Positions 27,817 through 37,081 are shown, counted from the first letter of the stretch. The stretch is 64,000 bases of DNA from Pseudarthrobacter phenanthrenivorans Sphe3 (GCF_000189535.1 NC_015145.1:1178001-1242000), one strand, 5' to 3'. Notes: a model not told the origin generated them from the sequence alone. Numbers and translations: made by a program.

Positions 27817-29364
27817 ATGACTGTGCCTACACTCTCCGGCCGCGCACCGGCCGGGAACAGCGGATCCGGCAGCCGCCCGGCGCTGGCCGCGCAACTGCTG
27901 CGCCGGAAACCGATCTCACAGATGGTCAGCGAAGCCGCAGGCAATGACGGCGACCCCCGCCTGGTGCGCAGCTTCGGCGTCCTGCAGTTGACCATGATCT
28001 CCGTGGGCGCCACCCTGGGCACAGGCATCCTGGTGATCCTGGGGGAATCGGTACCGCTGGCCGGTCCCGCCATCTGGATCTCCTTCGCCATAGCGGGCCT
28101 GGCCGCGCTGCTGTCAGCGGTGTCCTACGCGGAAATGGCGGGCCTCGTGCCGGTGGCCGGCTCGAGCTACTCCTACACATACGCCACCATGGGGGAGGGG
28201 ATGGCCTGGATCTGCGGCTGGTGCCTGGTCCTGGAATACGCAGTGTCCGTGGCCGCCGTCGCGGTCGGCGCAGGGCAGTACGTCAACGAAGCCCTGGCGG
28301 TGTTCGGCACTGTCCTCCCTGATGCCGTTTCGCAGCCGCCGGGAGATGGCGGCATGGTCAACATCCCGGCCATGGTCATCGTTGTCCTGGCCACCATCCT
28401 CCTGGTCCGCGGCGCCAGGGAAAGCGCCTGGATCAACACCGCCATCGTGGTGGTCAAGGTGGGCATCCTGGTCTTCTTCTGCGCCGTGGCATTCACCGCC
28501 TTCAACGCCGGAAACTTCGAACCGCTGCTGCCCATGGGCGCAGCCGGCGTCTCGGCCGCAGCGTCCCGCGTCTTCTTCTCCTACATCGGCTTCGACGCCG
28601 CCTCCACTGCTGGCGAGGAAGCCCGCAATCCCAAGCGTGACCTGCCGCGCGCCATCATGCTTTCCATGCTGATCGTCACCACCATCTACGTCCTGGTGGC
28701 CGTTGCCGCCATCGGTGCCCGTCCCTGGGGCTGGTTCGACGGCACCGAGGCCGCCCTGGTGAAGATCCTCGAGGAGACCACCGGCCAGCCATGGATCGCA
28801 CTGGTCTTTGCGGTGGGTGCTGTTCTGGCCATCGCCAGCATCGTCCTGACCGTTCTGTACGGGCAGACCCGCATCCTGCTGTCGATGTCGCGTGACGGAC
28901 TCATTCCGAAGGTCTTCGGCCGCCTCTCCCGCCGCACCGGCACTCCGGTGGCCGGCACGCTCCTGGTGGGTATCGCCGTCGCCCTCACCGCAGGCCTGGT
29001 GCCCCTGGGTGCACTGGCGGACGCCACCAGCATCGGCACCCTGTTCGCCTTCGCCCTGGTCAACGTCGCCGTCATCTACCTGCGCCGGACCCGGCCGGAG
29101 CTGGAGCGCACCTTCCGCGTGCCCCTATTCCCGCTCACGCCGATCCTCGGTGCCGCCATGTGCGCGTACCTGATGGCCAACCTGGGCGCCGACACCTGGG
29201 TGACCTTCGCCGTGTGGATGCTGGTGGGGATCGCCGCGTACTTCGGTTACGGCCGCAGGAATTCCCGGGTGGCGGCGCTCAGCAACGAGGAATACCGTGA
29301 GCTTGCCGGACCGCAACTTTCATCCCAGCAAAACCCCGAACCGACGAAGGCAGAACTTCCATGA
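27817..29364 (+). CDS. APC superfamily amino acid/amine permease
   Basis: A 515-residue, 12-helix permease. After a cytoplasmic tail comes ISVGATLGTGILVILGES, the broken helix 1 of APC carriers, then SYAEMAGLVPVAGSSYSYTY and FFSYIGFDAASTAGEEARNP (helix 6), features shared with cationic amino acid and putrescine-type permeases. A possible -10 TAGGCT (27759-27764) lies about 50 nt upstream of the ATG; no good Shine-Dalgarno. Its stop overlaps the start of the amine oxidase gene (ATGA), so the two are coupled. Likely imports the substrate for that oxidase. Confidence 0.85.
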   Translation: MTVPTLSGRAPAGNSGSGSRPALAAQLLRRKPISQMVSEAAGNDGDPRLVRSFGVLQLTMISVGATLGTGILVILGESVPLAGPAIWISFAIAGLAALLSAVSYAEMAGLVPVAGSSYSYTYATMGEGMAWICGWCLVLEYAVSVAAVAVGAGQYVNEALAVFGTVLPDAVSQPPGDGGMVNIPAMVIVVLATILLVRGARESAWINTAIVVVKVGILVFFCAVAFTAFNAGNFEPLLPMGAAGVSAAASRVFFSYIGFDAASTAGEEARNPKRDLPRAIMLSMLIVTTIYVLVAVAAIGARPWGWFDGTEAALVKILEETTGQPWIALVFAVGAVLAIASIVLTVLYGQTRILLSMSRDGLIPKVFGRLSRRTGTPVAGTLLVGIAVALTAGLVPLGALADATSIGTLFAFALVNVAVIYLRRTRPELERTFRVPLFPLTPILGAAMCAYLMANLGADTWVTFAVWMLVGIAAYFGYGRRNSRVAALSNEEYRELAGPQLSSQQNPEPTKAELP

Positions 29365-31094
29365 CCATCGCCACCGAACTGCCGGCCTTTGATCCGTCCA
29401 GCACCACGGCAACAAGGGCAGCGGCCCCTGCCCCGGACGGCTCAGCCCCCGGCCCCATCACTATGCTCAACCCGGACTTCCCGTTCAGCTACGACCACTA
29501 CCTGGCCCACCCGGATGGCCTGGGGTCGGTGCCTCCGGCACTGTACGGAACCGAGGTTGCCGTCATCGGTGCGGGACTTTCCGGCCTGGTCACGGCTTAC
29601 GAGCTGATGAAGCTGGGGCTGCGGCCGGTGGTGTACGAAGCAGACCAGATCGGCGGGCGCCTGCGCACGGCTGCGTTCCCGGCTGCGCCCGGCGTGGTGG
29701 CGGACCTGGGCGGCATGAGGTTCCCGGAGTCCGGCAAGGCGTTCTACCACTACGTGGACCTGCTGGGACTGGACACCCAGGAGTTCCCCAACCCGTTGTC
29801 CCCGGCCACCTCCAGCACCGTCATTGAACTGGCCGGCCAGAAACACTACGCCGAAAAACCGGGCGATCTGCCGCCCTTCTTCCGCGAAGTGGCCGATGCT
29901 TGGAAGGCCGCCGTGAACGACGGCGCCAAGTTTGTGGAGATGCAGGAAGCCATCCGCGCCCGCGACACGGCCCGGATCAAGGAGCTCTGGAACGACCTGC
30001 TGCCGCTGATGGACGAGCAGACTTTCTACGGGTTCATCGCCGCCAGTGACTCCTTTAAGAAAGCGGGGTTCGCGCACCGGGAAGCCTTCGGCCAGGTGGG
30101 CTTCGGCACCGGCGGTTGGGACACGGACTTCCCGAACTCCATCCTGGAGATCCTCCGCGTGGTCTACACGGACGCGGACGACCAGCACCGCCTCATCCGT
30201 GGGGGAGCCCAGCGGCTGCCCGAGGCACTGTGGCAGCACGCGCCGTCGGGCATGGTGCACTGGCCGGAAGGAACGTCACTGTCCTCGCTGCACGCAGGGT
30301 CGCCGCGCGGCGCCGTGGGGAAGATCAGCCGTGATGCGGACGGAATCCTGCGGATCCGCGAACGGTGGGGCCGCGAAGCCAGTTACCCCGCCGTCGTGGC
30401 GACGTGCCAGTCCTGGCTGCTGTCCACCCGCATCCACACTGAGGAGACGCTGTTCCCGGCCGAGTTGTGGACTGCTATCGAGCGCTCGCACTACATGCAG
30501 TCCTCCAAGACCTTCGTCATGGTGGACCGGCCGTTCTGGAAGGACATCGATCCGGACACCGGCAACGAGGTTCTCTCGATGACCCTGACCGACCGGCTCA
30601 ACCGTGCCACCTACCTGTTGGACAACGGCCCGGACCAGCCCGCCGTCATCCTGCTCTCCTACACCTGGAACGATGACGCGCTGAAGTGGCTGGCGCTGGA
30701 TGCCGACGAGCGCGTGGAACTGATGCTGCATTCGCTCGGGCAGATCTACCCGGGCGTGGACATCGCGAGCCACATTGTGGGCCAGCCCATCACCGTCTCC
30801 TGGGAGGCCGACCCCAACTTCATGGGCGCTTTCAAGGCCAACCTGCCGGGCCACTACCGGTACCAGCAGCGGCTGTTTACGCACTTCAAGCAGGACAAAC
30901 TGCCCGAATCCCAGCGGGGCATCTTCCTGGCCGGCGACGACGTCTCGTTCACTGCCGGCTGGGCCGAGGGGGCCGTGACCACCGGCCTGAATGCGGTGTG
31001 GGGCGTGGTGAACCACCTGGGCGGCTCGTCGGCGCCCGGCAACCCGGGGCCGGGGGAACTGCTGGATGCTATCGGCCCGATCCCGTTGGATTAG
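29361..31094 (+). CDS. Flavin amine oxidase (monoamine / L-amino acid oxidase family)
   Basis: A 577-residue FAD enzyme. FAD-binding Rossmann motif VAVIGAGLSGLVTAYELMKL then GLRPVVYEADQIGGRLRTAA (about residues 66-108), GGMRFPESGKAFYHYVDLLG as in L-amino-acid oxidases and tryptophan 2-monooxygenases, and the C-terminal FAD motif IFLAGDDVSFTAGWAEGAVTTG. Deaminates an amine or amino acid to aldehyde or oxo-acid, ammonia and peroxide. Translationally coupled to the permease. Its TAG stop overlaps the stop of the convergent carbonic anhydrase gene (TTAG). Exact substrate unknown. Confidence 0.87.
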   Translation: MTIATELPAFDPSSTTATRAAAPAPDGSAPGPITMLNPDFPFSYDHYLAHPDGLGSVPPALYGTEVAVIGAGLSGLVTAYELMKLGLRPVVYEADQIGGRLRTAAFPAAPGVVADLGGMRFPESGKAFYHYVDLLGLDTQEFPNPLSPATSSTVIELAGQKHYAEKPGDLPPFFREVADAWKAAVNDGAKFVEMQEAIRARDTARIKELWNDLLPLMDEQTFYGFIAASDSFKKAGFAHREAFGQVGFGTGGWDTDFPNSILEILRVVYTDADDQHRLIRGGAQRLPEALWQHAPSGMVHWPEGTSLSSLHAGSPRGAVGKISRDADGILRIRERWGREASYPAVVATCQSWLLSTRIHTEETLFPAELWTAIERSHYMQSSKTFVMVDRPFWKDIDPDTGNEVLSMTLTDRLNRATYLLDNGPDQPAVILLSYTWNDDALKWLALDADERVELMLHSLGQIYPGVDIASHIVGQPITVSWEADPNFMGAFKANLPGHYRYQQRLFTHFKQDKLPESQRGIFLAGDDVSFTAGWAEGAVTTGLNAVWGVVNHLGGSSAPGNPGPGELLDAIGPIPLD

Positions 31095-31609
31095 GTGTGC
31101 ATCTCCCGGTGGGCCGCGGCCAACTCGCGGTAGCGCGCGGCGTTGGCCCGGACGCCGTCGTACTCCTCATCAGTGAGTTCCCGGCGCACCTTCCCCGGCA
31201 CGCCCGCCACAAGCGAGCGCGGCGGGATGGTGGTCCCCTCCAGGACCACGGCGCCGGCCGCCACGAGCGAGCCGGCGCCGATCACTGCGCCATTGAGGAC
31301 GGTCGCGCCCATGCCGATCAGGCAGTCGTCCTCCACCGTGCAGCCGTGGACGACGGCGGCGTGCCCCACGCTCACGCGTTCGCCCACCGTGCAGGGGAAG
31401 CCGGGGTCGGCGTGCAGCACCACGTTGTCCTGCAGGTTGCTGCCGGCGCCCACCGTAATGGCTGCCGTGTCCGCCCGGACCGAGACGCCGTAAAAAGCGC
31501 TGGAGTCTTCAGCGAGGGTGGCGTTGCCAATGATCGAGGCCGTGGGCGCAACGAAAACTGAGTCGTGGACGGCCGGGGCGTTCCCGGCGAAAGGGTAGAG
31601 AGGAGCCAT
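31091..31609 (-). CDS. Gamma carbonic anhydrase family protein
   Basis: A 172-residue left-handed beta-helix protein. Hexapeptide repeats run through residues about 10-145 (SVFVAPTASIIGNATLAEDS, AAITVGAGSNLQDNVVLHAD, VGHAAVVHGCTVEDDCLIGM). Three metal-ligand histidines are present: VVLHAD, VGHAAV and VVHGC. Probable zinc or iron carbonic anhydrase-like enzyme; many family members (YrdA/PaaY types) lack proven activity. Upstream is TAGGCT and 6 nt to the ATG: probably leaderless. A palindromic repeat sits 30 bp before the start codon. Confidence 0.85.
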   Translation of the reverse strand: MAPLYPFAGNAPAVHDSVFVAPTASIIGNATLAEDSSAFYGVSVRADTAAITVGAGSNLQDNVVLHADPGFPCTVGERVSVGHAAVVHGCTVEDDCLIGMGATVLNGAVIGAGSLVAAGAVVLEGTTIPPRSLVAGVPGKVRRELTDEEYDGVRANAARYRELAAAHREMHT

Positions 31610-31638
31610 GGGCCAAGCCTAGGACATCCGGCCCCGCG

Positions 31639-31715
31639 CCCAACTAAGTAGCACTAAGTGTCGTTTTGGGGCCGCAAAACGACACTTGGCGCTACTTAGT
31701 TGGGTTCAGGGGTTA
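31639..31715. repeat. Palindromic repeat copy 3
   Basis: Core 31639-31704 is again 66 bp. 30-nt arms (31639-31668 and 31675-31704) with two imperfect pairs and a 6-nt loop; outer arm CCCAACTAAGTAGC, inner arm CTAAGTGTCGTTTTG. It is followed by the AGGGGTTA tag seen at copies 1 and 2 (31708-31715), then a second TTAGTTGGGAGGGG, a partial duplication of the arm end. It lies between the purU stop and the carbonic anhydrase start. Apart from this, nothing gene-like is seen in 31610-31802. Confidence 0.88.
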
Positions 31716-31802
31716 GTTGGGAGGGGCAGGGGCGTGGAGGACCAGGAACTGGCAGTGCTGCCTCCAGTGCGCCCCCTGCGGCCGTCAGTCCTGCAAGGCA
31801 CG

Positions 31803-32663
31803 CTAGTTAAAGACGACGGTCCGGTTGCCGTCCAGCAGGACGCGGTGCTCGGCGTGCCACTGCACTGCCTGGACCAGCGTGCGGCCTTCCACGTCGCGGC
31901 CCATCTGGACAAACTGCTCCGGCGTCCGGGCGTGGTCCACGCGGATGACTTCCTGCTCGATGATGGGGCCCTCGTCCAGGGCGGCCGTCACGTAGTGGGC
32001 GGTGGCGCCAATCAGTTTCACGCCCCGGGCGTGGGCCTGGTGGTAGGGCTTGGCTCCCTTAAAGGATGGCAGGAACGAGTGGTGGATGTTGATGGCCTTG
32101 CCCGTGAGCTCACTGCAGAGTTCGTCGGACAGGATCTGCATGTAGCGGGCCAGGACCGTCAGCTCGATGTCGTGCTCCGCCATGAGGGCCCGCAGCTTGT
32201 CCTCCGCCTGGGCCTTGGTTTCCTTGGTGACCGGAATGTAGTGGAACGGGATGCCGTAGAACTCGGCCAGGCCGGCGAGGTCCTGGTGGTTGGACACGAT
32301 GGCAGGGATTTCGATGGGCAGGGTGCCGCTGCGCTGCTGGAAGAGCAGGTCGTTGAGGCAGTGGGCGGAGGTGCTGGCCATGACCAGGGTGCGCACCTTC
32401 TGGCCCACGGCGTTCAGGCTCCACTGCATGCCGAACGCCCCAGCCACCGGTTCCAGGGCAGCCCGCAGCTCGGAGGCGGGGGCCGCCGTCGTGACCTCCA
32501 CGCGCATGAAGAAGTTGCCGGTGACGGGGCTGCCGTACTGCTGCGAATCCGTAATATTGCACCCTGCCACCAGCAGGGCTCCGGCCACCGCATGGACGAT
32601 TCCCGGGCGGTCCGGGCAGGACAGGGTTACTACGTACGCTTGGTTCAGCTGCTCATTACTCAC
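31803..32663 (-). CDS. purU: Formyltetrahydrofolate deformylase
   Basis: Hydrolyses 10-formyl-THF to THF and formate, balancing the one-carbon pool. 286 residues, normal length. N-terminal ACT domain (YVVTLSCPDRPGIVHAVAGA), then a formyltransferase-fold domain with VLARYMQILSDELC, INIHHSFLPSFKGAKPYHQA (catalytic His) and TAHYVTAALDEGPIIEQ (catalytic Asp). The start is GTG 32663: TACGCT lies 7 nt upstream and there is no Shine-Dalgarno, so it is probably leaderless. It diverges from riboswitch-controlled glyA, which feeds the same cofactor pool. Confidence 0.93.
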   Translation of the reverse strand: MSNEQLNQAYVVTLSCPDRPGIVHAVAGALLVAGCNITDSQQYGSPVTGNFFMRVEVTTAAPASELRAALEPVAGAFGMQWSLNAVGQKVRTLVMASTSAHCLNDLLFQQRSGTLPIEIPAIVSNHQDLAGLAEFYGIPFHYIPVTKETKAQAEDKLRALMAEHDIELTVLARYMQILSDELCSELTGKAINIHHSFLPSFKGAKPYHQAHARGVKLIGATAHYVTAALDEGPIIEQEVIRVDHARTPEQFVQMGRDVEGRTLVQAVQWHAEHRVLLDGNRTVVFN

Positions 32664-32670
32664 ACGTACT

Positions 32671-32707
32671 AGCGTACCCGCGCGCGGGTACGCGAATTTG
32701 GTACGCT
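32671..32707. promoter_or_regulatory. Mirror-image divergent promoters with a 22-bp palindrome
   Basis: Both directions use the same -10, TACGCT: minus strand 32676-32671 for purU, plus strand 32702-32707 for glyA. Between and overlapping them is a perfect 22-bp palindrome (32672-32693, half-site GCGTACCCGCG), a likely operator able to affect both promoters. The glyA transcript would begin about at 32714, the first bases of the ZTP aptamer. Confidence 0.55.
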
Positions 32708-32710
32708 GAA

Positions 32711-32788
32711 AGGGTCGCAACTGGCGTTGGGTGGCTAACCACCAGGGAGCGGCAATCACGAAGACCACGGATCGTACGCCTGGGCCGA
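32711..32788 (+). ncRNA. ZTP (pfl) riboswitch upstream of glyA-folD
   Basis: The sequence follows the pfl motif closely: GGGTCGCAACTGGCG, then GGTGGCTAACCACCAGGGAG (the GGTGG/CCACC hairpin with the pseudoknot strand), a variable linker, and the conserved CGCCTGGGC (32778-32786). ZTP/ZMP accumulates when 10-formyl-THF is short, and pfl switches typically raise glyA, folD and purH expression. The region 32789-32937 should hold the expression platform; I see imperfect hairpins (for example around 32850-32878) but no clear poly-T terminator, so control may act on translation. Confidence 0.9.
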
Positions 32789-32937
32789 GGGTCATGTCTT
32801 GCCGGAATTGGGGCTGCACCCCGTCAGTACCGCAGCACCACGCCGGCGCATTCACGCGGTGTCATAAGGCACCGTGGATTTGCGCCAGCCGGTAGCCTGA
32901 CCTAAGCAGTGCCCGTATCCCTAGCCAGGAGTTCTTC

Positions 32938-34236
32938 GTGACTACTACAGCCACCTCCACTACCGCCGTCAGCAACCAGCCTCTGGCTGAGCTTGACCCT
33001 GAAATCGCCGCAGTCCTTGACCAGGAGCTCGGCCGCCAGCGCGGCACCCTGGAAATGATTGCCTCCGAGAACTTTGCCCCCCGTGCCGTGATGGAGGCCC
33101 AGGGCTCCGTCCTCACCAACAAGTACGCCGAGGGCTACCCGGGCCGCCGCTACTACGGTGGCTGCGAGTACGTGGACATCGCCGAGCAGCTGGCCATCGA
33201 CAGGGTCAAGTCCCTCTTCGGCGCGGAGTACGCCAACGTCCAGCCGCACTCGGGCGCGCAGGCCAACGCCGCCGCACTCTCCGCCATGATCACCCCCGGC
33301 GACAAGATCCTTGGCTTGTCCCTGGCCCACGGCGGCCACCTGACGCACGGCATGAAGCTGAACTTCTCCGGCAAGCTCTACAACGTGGCGGCCTACCAGG
33401 TGGAGGAAGACAACTTCCGCATCGACATGGACAAGCTGCGCGAGCAGGCCATCGCCGAGAAGCCCCAGGTGATCATCGCCGGCTGGTCCGCCTACCCGCG
33501 CCACCTTGACTTCGCAGCCTTCCGCTCCATCGCGGACGAGGTCGGCGCGCTGCTCTGGACCGACATGGCACACTTCGCCGGCCTGGTGGCCGCCGGACTG
33601 CACCCCAGCCCGGTGCCGCACTCCGACGTCGTCACCTCCACGGTGCACAAGACCCTTGCCGGCCCCCGTTCCGGTGTCATCCTGGCCAAGCAGGAGTGGG
33701 CCAAGAAGCTGAACTCCAATGTGTTCCCTGGCCAGCAGGGCGGCCCGCTGATGCATGTCATCGCCGCCAAGGCCGTGGCCTTCAAGATCGCCGGGACGGA
33801 GGAATTCAAGGAGCGCCAGGAGCGTGTCCTGGAAGGTGCCCGGATCATCGCAGACCGCCTCAACCAGGCCGACGTCGCCGAAGCCGGCGTCTCCGTGCTC
33901 ACCGGCGGCACCGACGTGCACCTGGTCCTGGTGGACCTGCGCAACTCCCAGTTGGACGGCCAGCAGGCGGAAGACCTCCTGCACTCGGTGGGCATCACCG
34001 TGAACCGGAACGCGGTCCCGTTCGACCCCCGCCCGCCGATGGTCACTTCCGGCCTGCGCATCGGCACCCCGGCCCTGGCCACCCGCGGCTTCGGTGCCGC
34101 CGAATTCACCGAGGTGGCCGAGATCATCGCCACCGCGCTGAAGGCAGGCAACAGCGCCGACGTCGAATCCCTCCAGGCCCGCGTGGACAAGCTCGCCGCC
34201 GACTTCCCGCTGTACCCGCAGCACGAGCAGTGGTGA
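32938..34236 (+). CDS. glyA: Serine hydroxymethyltransferase
   Basis: PLP enzyme interconverting serine and glycine and producing 5,10-methylene-THF. 432 residues. Key features: [20 protein letters not shown], the [18 protein letters not shown] motif, [10 protein letters not shown], and the PLP lysine in [20 protein letters not shown] start (32938) with AGGAG 6 nt upstream. It is under the ZTP riboswitch and followed after 4 bp by folD, forming a one-carbon operon. Confidence 0.96.
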   Translation: MTTTATSTTAVSNQPLAELDPEIAAVLDQELGRQRGTLEMIASENFAPRAVMEAQGSVLTNKYAEGYPGRRYYGGCEYVDIAEQLAIDRVKSLFGAEYANVQPHSGAQANAAALSAMITPGDKILGLSLAHGGHLTHGMKLNFSGKLYNVAAYQVEEDNFRIDMDKLREQAIAEKPQVIIAGWSAYPRHLDFAAFRSIADEVGALLWTDMAHFAGLVAAGLHPSPVPHSDVVTSTVHKTLAGPRSGVILAKQEWAKKLNSNVFPGQQGGPLMHVIAAKAVAFKIAGTEEFKERQERVLEGARIIADRLNQADVAEAGVSVLTGGTDVHLVLVDLRNSQLDGQQAEDLLHSVGITVNRNAVPFDPRPPMVTSGLRIGTPALATRGFGAAEFTEVAEIIATALKAGNSADVESLQARVDKLAADFPLYPQHEQW

Positions 34237-34240
34237 ATCC

Positions 34241-35143
34241 ATGACTGAAGCAACCAAGACTGCCCGCATCCTCGACGGACGGGCAGCAGCAGCCGCCATC
34301 AAGGCGGAGCTGACCGAACGCGTCGCCGCCCTTAAGGCCCGTGGTGTCACCCCCGGTATCGCCACCGTGCTGGTGGGGGCGGACCCGGCCTCCCAGCTGT
34401 ACGTGTCCATGAAGCACAAGCAGTCCGTGGAGATCGGGATGAACTCCATCCAGCGCGAGCTTCCGGCTGACGCCACCCAGGAGCAGGTGGAGGCCCTCAT
34501 TGACGAACTCAATGCGGACCCCGCCTGCCACGGGTACATCGTCCAACTGCCCCTGCCCAAGCACCTGGACACCGACGCCATCCTGGAGCGCATCGATCCC
34601 GCAAAGGACGCCGACGGCCTGCACCCCACCAACCTTGGCCGGCTGGTGCTGAACGTCAACGGCGAGATCACCTCGCCGCTGCCGTGCACCCCGCGCGGCG
34701 TCATCGAGTTGCTGGTGCGCAACGGCTACGACCTCAAGGGAAAGCATGTGGTGGTGGTGGGCCGCGGCGTGACCATCGGCCGGTCCATCGGGCTGCTGCT
34801 GACCCGGCGCGAGGTCAACGCCACCGTGACGCTGACCCACACCGGCACCACCAACCTGTCCGAACTGCTGCGCCAGGCGGACGTCATCGTGGGTGCAGCC
34901 GGAGCCAAGCACATCGTGAAGGCGGCAGACGTGAAGCCCGGCGCTGCCGTACTCGATGTCGGCGTCACCCGTGAGACGGATCCCGAGACCGGCAAGAGCC
35001 GCGTTCATGGCGATATCGAGCCGGCCGCTGCCGAGGTGGCGGGCTGGATCTCGCCCAACCCCGGCGGCGTTGGCCCCATGACCGTAGCGCTGCTGATGAC
35101 CAACGTGGTCGAAGCGGCGGAGCGCGCGGCGGCAAGCGCCTAG
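34241..35143 (+). CDS. folD: Methylene-THF dehydrogenase / methenyl-THF cyclohydrolase
   Basis: Bifunctional enzyme taking 5,10-methylene-THF to 10-formyl-THF. 300 residues. Substrate-domain motif with the catalytic lysine in [55 protein letters not shown], and the NADP-binding loop [17 protein letters not shown] (the usual GRSxIVG is GRGVTIG here, a common actinobacterial form). C-terminal [21 protein letters not shown]. Starts 4 bp after glyA; a strong terminator follows. The riboswitch should control both genes. Confidence 0.95.
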   Translation: MTEATKTARILDGRAAAAAIKAELTERVAALKARGVTPGIATVLVGADPASQLYVSMKHKQSVEIGMNSIQRELPADATQEQVEALIDELNADPACHGYIVQLPLPKHLDTDAILERIDPAKDADGLHPTNLGRLVLNVNGEITSPLPCTPRGVIELLVRNGYDLKGKHVVVVGRGVTIGRSIGLLLTRREVNATVTLTHTGTTNLSELLRQADVIVGAAGAKHIVKAADVKPGAAVLDVGVTRETDPETGKSRVHGDIEPAAAEVAGWISPNPGGVGPMTVALLMTNVVEAAERAAASA

Positions 35144-35161
35144 CTCTGCAGCAAAGCAGTA

Positions 35162-35212
35162 CGACGGCGGCAGGCACCTTCCAGCTCAAGGTGCCTGCCG
35201 CCGTCGGATTTT
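35162..35212 (+). terminator. Intrinsic terminator of glyA-folD
   Basis: Perfect 19-bp stem (35162-35180 with 35188-35206), 7-nt loop, followed by GATTTT. Begins 18 bp after the folD stop. Confidence 0.92.
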
Positions 35213-35262
35213 AACCCGGACCGGACTTCCACTTAGCGGGCAGCTCAACTAGTCTGCGGAGG

Positions 35263-36240
35263 GTGCACAACGAAGCCATCATGCCCTCCGCGATCCGGAC
35301 GGGCGGCGCAGGAGCGCCCGGCGCCGTGATCGCAGCCGAAAACCTGACCAAGATGTACGGCGAGGTGCCCGCCGTGGACGGGATCTCCTTCAGCGTCCCA
35401 GCCGGCGAGTCCTTCGGCCTGCTGGGGCCCAACGGCGCCGGCAAATCGACCACCATGAAGATGATCGGCGGCGTGACCCGCCGCACCTCCGGGGACCTCC
35501 GCATCATGGGCCTGGACCCGGACAGCCACGGGCCGGAGGTGCGCGCGCACCTGGGCGTGGTGCCGCAGCAGGACAACCTGGACGAGGAACTGCGGGTCCG
35601 GGACAACCTGCTGGTCTACGGCCGGTACTTCGGCCTGCCCATGAGCTACCTCAAGCCGAAGGCAGATGAACTGCTGGAGTTCGCGCAGCTGACGGACAAA
35701 GCCAAATCCAAGGTTGATTCCCTGTCCGGCGGCATGAAGCGGCGCCTCACGATTGCCCGCTCGCTCATCAACGAGCCCCGGATCCTGCTCCTGGACGAGC
35801 CCACCACCGGGCTGGACCCGCAGGCCCGGCACATCCTCTGGGACCGCCTTTTCCGGCTCAAGGAGCAGGGCGTGACGCTGATCCTGACCACCCACTACAT
35901 GGACGAGGCCGAGCAGTTGTGCGACCGGCTGATCGTGGTGGACAAGGGCCGGATCATGGCCGAGGGCTCACCCGCCCGGCTGATCCGCGATCACTCCACC
36001 CGGGAGGTGGTGGAGCTGCGCTTCGGATCCGCGCGGAACACCACCATAGCCGGAGAGCTGGACGGCATCGGCGAACGGCTGGAGGTCCTGCCGGACCGGG
36101 TGCTGATCTACGCGCACGACGGCGAGTCCGCCCTTGAGCAGGTAGCGGCCCGCGGCCTGCGGCCACTGACGTCGCTGGTGCGGAGGTCCTCGCTGGAGGA
36201 CGTGTTCCTGCGGCTGACGGGCAGGAGCCTCGTTGACTGA
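35263..36240 (+). CDS. ABC-2 exporter ATPase (DrrA/NodI type)
   Basis: A 325-residue ATPase: Walker A GPNGAGKST, Q-loop VVPQQDNLDEELRV, signature LSGGMKRRLTIARSL, Walker B ILLLDEPTTGLD, H-loop LTTHYMDEAEQLCDR, and the C-terminal domain typical of DrrA/NodI exporters (SSLEDVFLRLTGRSL). Start: GTG 35263 lies exactly 7 nt after TAGTCT, suggesting a leaderless mRNA; ATG 35281 is an alternative. It works with the two permeases that follow; substrate (drug, lipid or polysaccharide) is unknown. Confidence 0.88.
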   Translation: MHNEAIMPSAIRTGGAGAPGAVIAAENLTKMYGEVPAVDGISFSVPAGESFGLLGPNGAGKSTTMKMIGGVTRRTSGDLRIMGLDPDSHGPEVRAHLGVVPQQDNLDEELRVRDNLLVYGRYFGLPMSYLKPKADELLEFAQLTDKAKSKVDSLSGGMKRRLTIARSLINEPRILLLDEPTTGLDPQARHILWDRLFRLKEQGVTLILTTHYMDEAEQLCDRLIVVDKGRIMAEGSPARLIRDHSTREVVELRFGSARNTTIAGELDGIGERLEVLPDRVLIYAHDGESALEQVAARGLRPLTSLVRRSSLEDVFLRLTGRSLVD

Positions 36241-37081
36241 GGAAACGCTGCCGGGTGCGGACGCCCGGGCGCACAGCCCTGCCGTGGCAGCCGCGAAGGC
36301 GCGGCGCTGGGGTGCGTTCTACTACGCCGAGCAGGTGCTCCGCGTCATGAAGGGGTACAGCTGGTCCATCATCATGTACAGCGTGGGCCATCCCGTGGCC
36401 TACCTGTTTGCCATGGGTGTGGGACTGGCCACCCTGGTGGACTCGCAGGGTGCGGGGTCCTTTGGGGGAGTGGGCTATGTGACGTTCGTAGCTCCGGCGC
36501 TGCTGGTGTCCGCGGCAGTCATGACGGCCGCCAACGAGTTCACCTTTCCCGTGATGGACGGCTTCAAGTGGCGCAGGACCTACTACGGGCCGCACGCCTC
36601 GCCCCTGACTCCCCAACAGATCGCGGCAGGGCACATCATGGCGGTGACGCTGCGGTTCCTGCTGCAGTCCGCCGTCTACTTCGCCGCAATTGTCCTGTTC
36701 GGGGCGGCACCTGGAGGCTGGGGCTGGGTCACCATCCTGGTGGCTACCCTGGCAGGGCTTTCCTTCGGCCTGCCGCTGATGGCCTACTCCGCCTCAATAA
36801 CCGAGGACAAGGGGCAGTTCGCGCTGGTGATGCGGTTCATCGTGATGCCACTGTTCCTGTTCTCCGGAACGTTCTTTCCCCTGGATACCCTGCCGCTGGC
36901 GGTGCGCTGGATCGGCTGGATCTCCCCGATCTGGCACGGCACCGAACTGGGACGGGTGTTCAGCTACGGTTACCAGGAGCCCCCGCTGCTGACAGTCCTG
37001 CACGCCGTGGTGCTGGTGGGCCTGGCGCTGCTGGGCTGGTTCCTGACCCGCCGGCGGTTCGCGGCAAGGATGAGCCGATGA
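36233..37081 (+). CDS. ABC-2 type permease, first of pair
   Basis: A 282-residue protein with about six membrane helices; ABC-2/NodJ-like features include the FAMGVGLATLV region, FLFSGTFFPLDTLPLAVRWIGW and the C-terminal FLTRRRFAARMSR. The TTG start (36233) lies 5 nt after AGGAG and overlaps the ATPase stop by 8 bp; the last codon overlaps the next permease's ATG (ATGA). Tight coupling of three genes suggests a heteromeric exporter. Confidence 0.85.
   Translation: MTEETLPGADARAHSPAVAAAKARRWGAFYYAEQVLRVMKGYSWSIIMYSVGHPVAYLFAMGVGLATLVDSQGAGSFGGVGYVTFVAPALLVSAAVMTAANEFTFPVMDGFKWRRTYYGPHASPLTPQQIAAGHIMAVTLRFLLQSAVYFAAIVLFGAAPGGWGWVTILVATLAGLSFGLPLMAYSASITEDKGQFALVMRFIVMPLFLFSGTFFPLDTLPLAVRWIGWISPIWHGTELGRVFSYGYQEPPLLTVLHAVVLVGLALLGWFLTRRRFAARMSR

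Noticed and set aside
36568..37077. Long upstream extension of the second ABC-2 permease
   Set aside because: It overlaps the whole first permease in another frame; the ATGA junction at 37078 and the family N-terminus fix the start.
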